A stretch of 5,513 bases of DNA, from positions 1 to 5,513 of the forward strand of contig JAQVID010000272.1 of NCBI GenBank assembly GCA_028695865.1. Reading direction: 5' to 3'. The stretch is from Thermoguttaceae bacterium (GTDB lineage Bacteria; Planctomycetota; Planctomycetia; Pirellulales; Thermoguttaceae). The notes below the pieces were generated by a model, which worked only from the letters and a program-made list of their open reading frames with translations, made no database searches and was not told the origin of the DNA. Below, one piece after another: positions 1 through 5,513 of the stretch. How positions within the stretch are numbered: position 1 is the first letter of the stretch; every line of letters starts with the position of its first letter. The position numbers and the translations under genes were made by a program.

Positions 1-957
1 GCTCCCGGTATGAATCCTTGTTTGAGGGCAGTCGTGCGGGCCGCGGGTGCTTACAGCGACGAAGTGGTCGGGATTCGGCATGGCTATCAGGGACTTCTCG
101 ATGAAGAATTTTGGGGGGCCGGGTCTCTTCCGCAGGAAATCAGTATTCGTGCCGTATCCGGACTCACCAGTAAAGGCGGGACCGTCCTTAACAGTAGCCG
201 TTGTAAAGATTTCATGACGCCTGAAGGAATGCAAAAAGCGGCGGACATCCTGCGAAAACACAATTTCGATGCCCTGATTACCATTGGGGGTAACGGTACT
301 CTGACCGGAGCCCGAGACCTTGCGGACTACTGGAAAGGTCAGATTATCGGCATTCCCGGCACAATCGATAACGATCTTCTCGGTACGGACTATACCATCG
401 GATTTGCCACAGCGGTTCAAACGGCCGTCGAGGCAATCGACAAACTGCGCGATACGGCTGGTAGTCACGATATGATGTTTATTGTTGAGGTCATGGGTCG
501 GCACTGTGGTGATTTGGCCCTTCATACGGCCATTGCCGGCGGCTGCGAAATTGCGGCCGTTCCCGAAATTCCCACTTCCATTGACCATATTGTCGAAAAA
601 CTCAACTATTTCAAAAATCTCGGGAAAAAATCGATGATTATGGTCGTTGCGGAAGGAGACGATTTCGGCGGCGCTTTCGCAACGCTCGAAGCTCTTAAAA
701 AAGCCGGCAGTCCTTACGAAATGCGTGTCGTTGTACTCGGACACGTTCAGCGAGGCGGCAGTCCTGTACCTTCGGACCGTATCTTGGCTACGAAACTCGG
801 CTGCTATGCGGTGGAATCACTTCATCAGGGCGAAACTGGCAAAATGGTCGGCGAAATCGGGAGTCAACTCGTCCTGTCTCCCTTTGACGATGTTATTGTC
901 GATCACCGCCAAATTGCCCCGGAAGAGCTCGACCTCTTGCACATTGTCGCAAGCTGA
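1..957 (+). CDS. pfkA: 6-phosphofructokinase, ATP type (5' end outside window)
   Basis: Phosphofructokinase phosphorylates fructose 6-phosphate to fructose 1,6-bisphosphate, the committing step of glycolysis in the cytoplasm. The reading frame is open to the first base and begins A-P-G-M-N. This is the middle of the family's N-terminal GGDAPGMN motif, so the ATG at 10 is internal and roughly 12 codons are missing. Other family motifs are SSRC near 193-204, GGNGT at 286-300, PGTIDND at 355-375 with the catalytic Asp at 367, MGRHCGD at 493-513, and the signature GHVQRGGSPVPSDR near 739-780. The Gly in PGTIDND and the Gly after GGN indicate ATP as donor; pyrophosphate enzymes usually have Lys and Asp there. 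The 318 visible residues match the usual length of about 320. By eye alignment to E. coli PfkA, the Mg-binding Asp103 is Asn and the substrate-binding Arg162 is Met. The family assignment is very sure; full activity is less so. Confidence 0.96.
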   Translation, partial: APGMNPCLRAVVRAAGAYSDEVVGIRHGYQGLLDEEFWGAGSLPQEISIRAVSGLTSKGGTVLNSSRCKDFMTPEGMQKAADILRKHNFDALITIGGNGTLTGARDLADYWKGQIIGIPGTIDNDLLGTDYTIGFATAVQTAVEAIDKLRDTAGSHDMMFIVEVMGRHCGDLALHTAIAGGCEIAAVPEIPTSIDHIVEKLNYFKNLGKKSMIMVVAEGDDFGGAFATLEALKKAGSPYEMRVVVLGHVQRGGSPVPSDRILATKLGCYAVESLHQGETGKMVGEIGSQLVLSPFDDVIVDHRQIAPEELDLLHIVAS

Positions 958-975
958 TTCCGTCAAACATTACTT

Positions 976-980
976 TAAGG
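976..980 (+). promoter_or_regulatory. Probable ribosome binding site of the hydrolase gene
   Basis: TAAGG lies seven bases before the ATG at 988, a normal Shine-Dalgarno spacing. It sits in the 30-base gap after the phosphofructokinase stop codon. It supports 988 as the start, which also places the membrane anchor correctly at the N-terminus. Confidence 0.55.
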
Positions 981-987
981 CTGTTCC

Positions 988-2055
988 ATGAAGCATTGGA
1001 AAATAATCGTGCGGAGACTGGGAATCGTGTTGATTTGCCTCCTTATATTGATATTTTGTTTCATATTGATAATTTGTTGGGGCCAGAATCAGCTCATTTT
1101 TCCTGGTGGTGGTCAATCGCACCGGTACACGGCAGACTCCATACCGTGTTCCGGGACGCAGGATAATTTCCTCGTACCGCTCCAAACATCTTCCGGACGT
1201 TCAACGGTCATGTGGGTTCGCCGTCCAAATGCGAGTTCATGTCAAGACCAATCTGCCGTGCGAGCTTCTGATTCTCCTGTTGAATCCAATCCCCAATTAG
1301 GACCATCTGCCGATTTTAGGTCCAATTCTTCAAACGCGCAAGCCGGAGCAAAGAATCATGAGCCTGTTCTTCTTTTCTTTTACGGAAATGGGGCTTGTCT
1401 GGCGTGGTGCGATCATTTAATGCAATGCCTTTGTAAAATGGGAGTTACGGCAGCGGTTGTTGAATACGTCGGCTATGGCGTCTCCAGCGGGAAGCCGTCG
1501 GAGCGTCTCTGTTATGAATCGGCCGAGGCCGCCTATCGTTATTGGGTGGAACAGGCAGGCGTATCGCCGGACAGGATCATCGTCGTCGGCCACAGTCTGG
1601 GTGCCGCGGTCGCTTGTGATCTTGCCAGTCGCAAACCGGTCGGAAAATTGATCATGCTCTCCGGCTTTACAACGTTGACCGACGCGGCCAGAATTCATTT
1701 TCCCTGGTTGCCGGTCAGAATGCTCCTTTTCTCCCGATTTGATTCCTCAAGCAAGATTCCACACGTTAAAGCCGATATTTTGTTCCTCCATGGCGAAAAG
1801 GATCAAATTGTGCCCGTCGAGATGTCACGTAAGAATTTTGCGATTGCCCAAGCGCGCATGGTGGAATCCAAGCAGGAAATTCGTCAGGATTCAAACGGAA
1901 AGAATTCTTCTCGTCTTATTGTTTTTCCGACCGCAAATCACAACCTCTTGGAGGAAATACCCGAAAAAGTTTACGCTGAAATAGAGGATTTCATTATTTT
2001 TCCCAAAAAAGATGAGTCGTCACCCTTGAAAAAAAACGGGAACAGGGTAAATTAG
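988..2055 (+). CDS. Membrane-anchored alpha/beta hydrolase, BEM46/ABHD13-like
   Basis: This 355-residue protein is a serine hydrolase of the alpha/beta fold; the substrate is unknown. Residues about 9-31 form one strongly hydrophobic segment after a basic start, so it is probably a signal anchor with the enzyme outside the cytoplasmic membrane. QNQLIFPGGG (33-42) is the post-anchor motif common in this group. The oxyanion-strand motif is FFYGNG (130-135), and VGYGVSSGKPSE follows near 161-172. The nucleophile is Ser203 in GHSLGAA, the acid Asp272 in GEKDQIVP and the base His318 in TANHN. Residues about 79-126 are a polar Ser/Asn/Ala-rich stretch between the first beta strands and the oxyanion strand, longer than usual for the family. 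The gene follows the phosphofructokinase gene by 30 bases and probably shares its transcript, though no functional link is evident. An esterase, thioesterase or peptidase activity would all fit. Confidence 0.9.
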   Translation: MKHWKIIVRRLGIVLICLLILIFCFILIICWGQNQLIFPGGGQSHRYTADSIPCSGTQDNFLVPLQTSSGRSTVMWVRRPNASSCQDQSAVRASDSPVESNPQLGPSADFRSNSSNAQAGAKNHEPVLLFFYGNGACLAWCDHLMQCLCKMGVTAAVVEYVGYGVSSGKPSERLCYESAEAAYRYWVEQAGVSPDRIIVVGHSLGAAVACDLASRKPVGKLIMLSGFTTLTDAARIHFPWLPVRMLLFSRFDSSSKIPHVKADILFLHGEKDQIVPVEMSRKNFAIAQARMVESKQEIRQDSNGKNSSRLIVFPTANHNLLEEIPEKVYAEIEDFIIFPKKDESSPLKKNGNRVN

Positions 2056-2064
2056 TGTGCGTGG

Positions 2065-2108
2065 AGAGCCGGTTCAATGCCAAGGACCACTGCTTAGGCA
2101 AGCTCTTT
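2065..2108 (+). terminator. Possible weak terminator after the hydrolase gene
   Basis: An outer stem AGAGC (2065-2069) pairs with GCTCT (2102-2106). Inside it, TGCCAAG (2078-2084) pairs with CTTAGGCA (2093-2100) with one bulged A and an eight-base loop. Only three to four T residues follow, so this is an imperfect candidate. It lies between the hydrolase stop and the tRNA genes, where a terminator or processing hairpin would make sense. The rest of 2056-2159 shows no convincing -35/-10 pair for the tRNA genes. Confidence 0.25.
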
Positions 2109-2159
2109 GATACCGACGAAGAAAATTGGGGAACCCTGATCTATTCTGACGTTTATCAT

Positions 2160-2230
2160 TACCCGGTAGTGTAATGGCAGCACCAGGGATTTTGGTTCCC
2201 TTAGTCAAGGTTCGAATCCTTGCCGGGTAA
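2160..2230 (+). tRNA. tRNA-Gln (anticodon UUG)
   Basis: A full cloverleaf folds by eye. The acceptor TACCCGG (2160-2166) pairs with CCGGGTA (2223-2229), with discriminator A at 2230. The D arm is GTG/CAC enclosing TAATGGCAG. The anticodon arm AGGGA (2185-2189)/TCCCT (2197-2201) presents TTG at 2192-2194. The T arm CAAGG/CCTTG carries the standard loop TTCGAAT. The weak first pair T-A is typical of glutamine tRNAs. The 3' CCA is not encoded, so a CCA-adding enzyme is needed. It is probably transcribed with the tRNA-Leu gene 13 bases downstream. Confidence 0.97.
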
Positions 2231-2243
2231 TTGACACACAAAA

Positions 2244-2329
2244 GCCGAAATGGCGGAATTGGCAGACGCGCCAGGTTCAGGTCCTGGTCTCCCTCACCGG
2301 AGGTGGAGGTTCGAGTCCTCTTTTCGGCA
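2244..2329 (+). tRNA. tRNA-Leu (anticodon CAG)
   Basis: This is a class II tRNA of 86 bases. The acceptor GCCGAAA (2244-2250) pairs with TTTCGGC (2322-2328), with discriminator A at 2329. The D-arm sequence TGGCGGAATTGGCAGACGCG is characteristic of leucine tRNAs. The anticodon stem CCAGG/CCTGG (2271-2275/2283-2287) holds CAG at 2278-2280. The long variable arm has a CTCC/GGAG stem (2289-2292/2299-2302), and the T loop is TTCGAGT. No CCA is encoded. It is the second gene of the tRNA pair and is followed by an intrinsic terminator. Confidence 0.97.
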
Positions 2330-2336
2330 ATTTTTT

Positions 2337-2367
2337 AAACTGCACAGACTTTACGTGCAGTTTTTTT
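2337..2367 (+). terminator. Intrinsic terminator of the tRNA transcript
   Basis: A perfect nine-pair stem, AAACTGCAC (2337-2345) with GTGCAGTTT (2355-2363), encloses a nine-base loop and runs into a tract of seven T residues (2361-2367). It starts eight bases after the tRNA-Leu gene. On the minus strand the same hairpin is followed by A residues, so it should act only on plus-strand transcripts. Confidence 0.87.
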
Positions 2368-2402
2368 ATGCGCTGACAGGCTTGTCTTCAAGTTCACGCT
2401 CG

Positions 2403-2432
2403 ATTACTCAAATACCCTATTACTCAATTACT
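2403..2432. repeat. Short direct repeat in the intergenic gap
   Basis: ATTACTCAA occurs at 2403-2411 and again at 2419-2427, and ATTACT follows at 2427-2432. The period is about 16 bases for the two full copies. It lies in the non-coding gap between the tRNA terminator and the 3' end of the minus-strand lipoprotein gene. Nothing else is recognisable in 2368-2476, and no convincing terminator for the minus-strand operon is present there. Confidence 0.4.
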
Positions 2433-2476
2433 TTCAAGCTCTATCACTTGCCGCAAGACAATATTTGAGGTTTCCA

Positions 2477-4081
2477 TCAGTCGTAATGCGCTGGTGTGAT
2501 TTTTGGACTCTCAATAAGCCGCATCGTTTTACCAGTGGAAACCGGAATCGGCTCGGAGACCATTTCCGGAATATTATAAGACTTCATGCGGCGAAGATTG
2601 TCGGCAGGATCGTACTGCGGGAGCATAAACGGTTTGGAACCACGACCATTTTCATCGATGTGAGAAAAATAAAGTCGCGTATAGGAACCATCGTCCCGAC
2701 GCGAGCTGAAAACGAGCCAACGACCGGAACTATCCCAACTGTGATATGTTTCCGGCAAGTCCGAGTTGATTTCGGTCATTGGCCGGTTTTCTTTGGTTTG
2801 TATGTCGTAGAGCCAAAGATCGCTTTCGCGGTGCATAATCGGAAAGGTACCGAAATCGGCAAGTGTATAAATCAAGAAACGGCCTTGGGGCGATATGCGG
2901 GGAAACGCGACACTTTTACCCTCTTTCACCGCGTCAATAACAACTTCCGGCTTACCGAATTTTTGACTTTTAGGGTCGAAAGACATTTTAAGCAAATTGT
3001 ATTTAAAAGATTCAAAATCTTTCGGGGAAAAAGGTGATAAGTTTTTCAGTTTATTAAACATTTTGAGTTTTTCGGGAGCAAGCGGACCACAACTGCAAAA
3101 GTACAGGCAATCTCCTTCCGGGACCCAACAGGGAAACGTCTCAAAAATGTCCGGAGTTCTAAAAATGTGTGAAAAGGCATTCTTTTCGATGTCGTACAGG
3201 AGCAAGTCGGAACGGGCATCGAACGTTTCGTTCTTTTTGATCGAACGGGAATGAATCAACTGAAGCGTTTCGTTTGCGGAGAAAACAATGATTGGCAGTG
3301 TCGGGTGCCATGCCGGATATGTTGCGGAATTACCGGAGTCGCCAAACATGGTATCGATTTTATCCAACTTGCCGTTACGATATAATATCGTTCCGCCATG
3401 AACATATCGAACATGAAAAAAGAACTGGTCCGCTTTACCATTTCGAAAACAGTGACAATTGGCACACGTCCCGTTTTGAGTCGGTTGATTGTTGAAGGTT
3501 GCGTTGTTATCAAAGAAGGGTCGCTCCACGAAACTTTCCAAATGCCGCTGATTAAGAGTAAGTTCGCCAAAAAATTGCCCCGGTGGAATCAGTCTGTACG
3601 CAACGTACGGATCGATTGGATCCGTTGAAACCGTGTTCACAACACTCTTGTATCGAGTCCATTGTTGGCCGGTTTTTACAAACAGGTCAAAACAAATATT
3701 TTTGCCCTGATTGGCTTTTAGCAGTGATTTCCAGAACGCAAGCGGAATTTTAACCGTTTTGCCTTCAACGACCAGACCCGACTGGCCGCTCGTGTCAGAC
3801 GCGCTTCGAATAAGTGTGCGGTATGCGTCGCCTTTTTCTGTTATTTCGAAGTTGAGCGGCGCTATGTTGGGCGGAACGACAAGATTGCTGTAATCCGGCC
3901 TGATCACTGGAGCCCTATCGGCTGCGTTTGTCTCTTTTGGAATTCGGACACTGCAGCCTGCGAGACAAACAATGAACAGCAGGAAGGAAAACACGGGCAG
4001 CATAATGAAGGACAACGCCTCACAACGCTGGACGCGGCGTCTTTTTTCCTGTTGTGTCTTTTGCTCCGATTCCGTTTTCAT
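2477..4081 (-). CDS. Lipoprotein with CxxCH haem motif and TolB/PD40-type beta-propeller
   Basis: This 534-residue envelope protein is of unknown function. After a polar, basic N-terminus (QQEKRRR), a hydrophobic segment at about 22-42 ends in the lipobox LAGC, so Cys43 should be lipidated after signal peptidase II cleavage. Residues about 60-190 form a beta-rich N-terminal region. CANCH at 206-210 (3452-3466) is a classic c-type haem attachment site. TolB-like propeller repeats follow: YPAWHPTLPIIVFSAN (255-270), FPCWVPEGDCLYFCS (316-330), FPRISPQGRFLIYTLAD (393-409) and YHSWDSSGRWLVFSSRRDDG (446-465). The C-terminal LPQYDPA...KSYNIPE segment matches my memory of Bacteroidetes proteins annotated as TolB-like or cytochrome c biosynthesis proteins. 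The start at 4081 is chosen because it has a strong ribosome binding site and leads directly into the signal peptide. An in-frame ATG at 4261 would overlap the upstream gene by 143 bases. It follows the DUF6057-like gene by 37 bases. Extra cysteines lie at 211, 318, 325, 329 and 331. Confidence 0.83.
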   Translation of the reverse strand: MKTESEQKTQQEKRRRVQRCEALSFIMLPVFSFLLFIVCLAGCSVRIPKETNAADRAPVIRPDYSNLVVPPNIAPLNFEITEKGDAYRTLIRSASDTSGQSGLVVEGKTVKIPLAFWKSLLKANQGKNICFDLFVKTGQQWTRYKSVVNTVSTDPIDPYVAYRLIPPGQFFGELTLNQRHLESFVERPFFDNNATFNNQPTQNGTCANCHCFRNGKADQFFFHVRYVHGGTILYRNGKLDKIDTMFGDSGNSATYPAWHPTLPIIVFSANETLQLIHSRSIKKNETFDARSDLLLYDIEKNAFSHIFRTPDIFETFPCWVPEGDCLYFCSCGPLAPEKLKMFNKLKNLSPFSPKDFESFKYNLLKMSFDPKSQKFGKPEVVIDAVKEGKSVAFPRISPQGRFLIYTLADFGTFPIMHRESDLWLYDIQTKENRPMTEINSDLPETYHSWDSSGRWLVFSSRRDDGSYTRLYFSHIDENGRGSKPFMLPQYDPADNLRRMKSYNIPEMVSEPIPVSTGKTMRLIESPKITPAHYD

Positions 4082-4088
4082 GTCTGCG

Positions 4089-4095
4089 TCCCCTT
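4089..4095 (-). promoter_or_regulatory. Ribosome binding site deciding the lipoprotein start
   Basis: Read on the minus strand, AAGGGGA lies seven bases before the ATG at 4081. It falls in the 37-base gap after the upstream stop codon. It favours 4081 over the in-frame ATG at 4261, which lies inside the upstream gene and would put 60 extra residues before the signal peptide. Confidence 0.75.
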
Positions 4096-4118
4096 GTACT
4101 TCACTGGCAATTGGTTTC

Positions 4119-5513
4119 TTAATACAACATAAAATCTTGTCCAAAATCAATAGCATACCAACATGTATCACCGTAGTTTTTGTCAATAACCTCCACGGAC
4201 GCCGGATCCTGTGACTGCTGGTAATGCGCCATGAGCAGGGCATAATCACGAAACTTGACAATGATCGCGGGGGAACATTGGTATTCCGGCGGACTTTCGC
4301 AACGGCCTGTTTCTATGAAATGACAGTACAGAAGCCCCATTTGAAAAACCTCAGGAACTTCTGTAATGCCACTCTTGACAAGTCCTTCGTAGTATACCGC
4401 AAACTTGGAACGGTATAACTTAAAATCTCGCAAAATAATCACGTGCAAAAGCTGCTGCTCCTGCCATGGTCGCGGGATATTTTTAATATTGCGAAATCGC
4501 GCCGCGTATGTCACACATGGGTAATAATGCGTATCGTCTCCTCCCAAATAATCGGCATCCGGACGCAATGACCGCATAAAATATACCTGCTTCACATCTT
4601 GAATCAACCCGGCCGGAAGCAGGTTGAGTGCGTCGTCGTCTTTGTGTTCTTCATGCTGCGAGCAATAGTCGAGAACGGCTTCCCATCTTTTGCACCACTG
4701 CTGACGAAAAGGCATTTTCTTTATGCGATTCAAATACCGGTTGGCCAACTGATATTCTTCGTTGACCAGGGCACCCATAAAAAGAATTTTAAGCAATCGC
4801 GGCGAATGATTGCGACGAAATTGGAAATAATTCATCGCCATGCGGTAACCATGATTGATATTACCGTTGCGAATGAGAAGTTCCATTCCGTAAATCTGAA
4901 AAGAAGAAATCTCAATTAAGTCATGCGACATTTCATATCGATAACCGCGTTCAAAATAATGCTGTGCCAATTGACCGGTTTCAAGTTGGGCCTGCCGGCG
5001 AAGCTCAATCAGCGGCAAGAGCGACTCTTTGAGTTTGCCTTCCAGTTCAATGATCTTCTCCCATTGGGCATGTTCAAAAGGACGCCACAGGGCAAGTGAA
5101 GTCATGAACTTATCGTCATGTTTCGCAAAAACTACTGCTAGCGCGCACAAACAGCAAACCGCCAGAACGGTCGCGATACTACCCGACGGGACAACAAAAC
5201 GCCTGGTGGTATCGGATTTATCCGCGTCGTCCGGAACCTTGCCTGTTTGGCTTTTCACCGGCTGCGCGGCATTGGTCAAGGCCGCACCCGACTCGCTCGC
5301 GGCAGTCTCTGCACTTGCACTTTCGACATGCTCGTCCAACGACGCAGCCCGGCTCCGGTTACGACGATTTTTCAAAAAGTTTATCGTCGTGACAAACACA
5401 GGGACAACGAGCAAAAATACAAGGATGCCTCCGTACATCCGATTGATCATAATCATTTCGATATCCGCAAGCGTTATTTCGCGATAGCAAAAATTATGAG
5501 CATATAACATGCA
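4119..5513 (-). CDS. DUF6057-like membrane protein with helical-repeat tail (5' end outside window)
   Basis: The function is unknown. The frame is open to the right edge. The first ATG inside is at 5510, but the later in-frame ATGs lack good ribosome binding sites, and relatives I recall carry several more membrane helices before this part, so the gene most likely starts beyond 5513. Counting from the ATG at 5510, a hydrophobic helix lies at about 27-46, followed by basic KNRRNRSR and a polar Ala/Ser/Glu-rich linker (55-104). A second helix lies at about 111-129. The rest is a soluble, helix-rich tail with TPR-like pairs, for example MGALVNEEYQLANRYLNRI (245-263). WEKIIEL near 150-156 and the near-terminal YGDTCWYAIDF (446-456) resemble conserved positions of Bacteroidetes DUF6057 proteins. 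The assignment rests on memory and not on a search. It lies 37 bases ahead of the haem-motif lipoprotein and probably forms an operon with it. Confidence 0.72.
   Translation of the reverse strand, partial: CMLYAHNFCYREITLADIEMIMINRMYGGILVFLLVVPVFVTTINFLKNRRNRSRAASLDEHVESASAETAASESGAALTNAAQPVKSQTGKVPDDADKSDTTRRFVVPSGSIATVLAVCCLCALAVVFAKHDDKFMTSLALWRPFEHAQWEKIIELEGKLKESLLPLIELRRQAQLETGQLAQHYFERGYRYEMSHDLIEISSFQIYGMELLIRNGNINHGYRMAMNYFQFRRNHSPRLLKILFMGALVNEEYQLANRYLNRIKKMPFRQQWCKRWEAVLDYCSQHEEHKDDDALNLLPAGLIQDVKQVYFMRSLRPDADYLGGDDTHYYPCVTYAARFRNIKNIPRPWQEQQLLHVIILRDFKLYRSKFAVYYEGLVKSGITEVPEVFQMGLLYCHFIETGRCESPPEYQCSPAIIVKFRDYALLMAHYQQSQDPASVEVIDKNYGDTCWYAIDFGQDFMLY

Noticed and set aside
10..957. 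ATG at 10 as the true start of the phosphofructokinase gene
   Set aside because: The codons before it read Ala-Pro-Gly and complete the conserved GGDAPGMN motif, so this Met is internal and the gene starts before the window.
2029..2036. Run of eight A residues near the hydrolase 3' end as a programmed frameshift
   Set aside because: It lies in a non-conserved polar tail, with no stimulatory structure or meaningful alternative frame after it.
2107..2147. TTGATA and TATTCT as a promoter for the tRNA genes
   Set aside because: The spacing between the two boxes is 29 bases, far from the usual 16-18, and no better pair was found.
2250..2468. 72-codon open frame starting in tRNA-Leu
   Set aside because: It covers the tRNA and its terminator, so the apparent protein is only translated RNA-gene sequence.
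2465..3037. 190-codon open frame on the plus strand
   Set aside because: It is antisense to the lipoprotein gene, shows no recognisable motif, and its composition follows from the opposite-strand coding sequence.
4082..4261. 60-residue N-terminal extension of the lipoprotein from the ATG at 4261
   Set aside because: It would overlap the upstream gene by 143 bases and place the signal peptide far inside; the ATG at 4081 has a strong ribosome binding site and the right context.
5029..5487. 152-codon open frame on the plus strand
   Set aside because: It is antisense to the DUF6057-like gene and mirrors its low-complexity linker; no independent coding evidence.
1..5513. CRISPR arrays, insertion sequences, defence genes or phage integration
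   Set aside because: No regularly spaced repeats, transposase, recombinase or long inverted repeats were seen; the tRNAs are intact with no duplicated 3' end detected.

Overview
The window comes from a bacterial chromosome with moderate GC. It holds two gene pairs pointing toward each other, with a two-gene tRNA cluster between them. The tRNA genes do not encode their 3' CCA. The minus-strand pair resembles a membrane protein plus beta-propeller lipoprotein pair that I know mainly from Bacteroidetes. The overall style (lipoprotein with a haem c motif, polar low-complexity linkers, Gram-negative envelope proteins) fits Bacteroidetes or the Planctomycetes/Lentisphaerae side of the PVC group. 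A gut or anaerobic planctomycete is my best guess, but it is an inference from memory of protein families and not a measurement.

Left part, plus strand (1-2055): the 3' 99% of an ATP-type 6-phosphofructokinase gene whose first dozen or so codons lie before the window. After a 30-base gap comes a membrane-anchored alpha/beta hydrolase of the BEM46/ABHD13 type. The two are probably co-transcribed. The hydrolase keeps Ser, Asp and His of the triad, and has a long polar insert after its first strands. The kinase keeps the fold signatures but differs from the E. coli-type active site at two positions.

Middle (2056-2476): a 104-base spacer with a weak imperfect hairpin that may end the first operon, then tRNA-Gln(UUG) and tRNA-Leu(CAG) 13 bases apart, then a clear intrinsic terminator. 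About 110 bases with only a small direct repeat separate this from the 3' end of the minus-strand operon.

Right part, minus strand (5513 down to 2477): a gene running in from beyond the right edge encodes the C-terminal part of a membrane protein with a helical-repeat tail, resembling DUF6057. It is followed after 37 bases by a lipoprotein with a lipobox, a CxxCH haem-attachment motif and a TolB/PD40-type beta-propeller. The pair looks like one envelope module. Its function is not known to me, and it is the most interesting item here.
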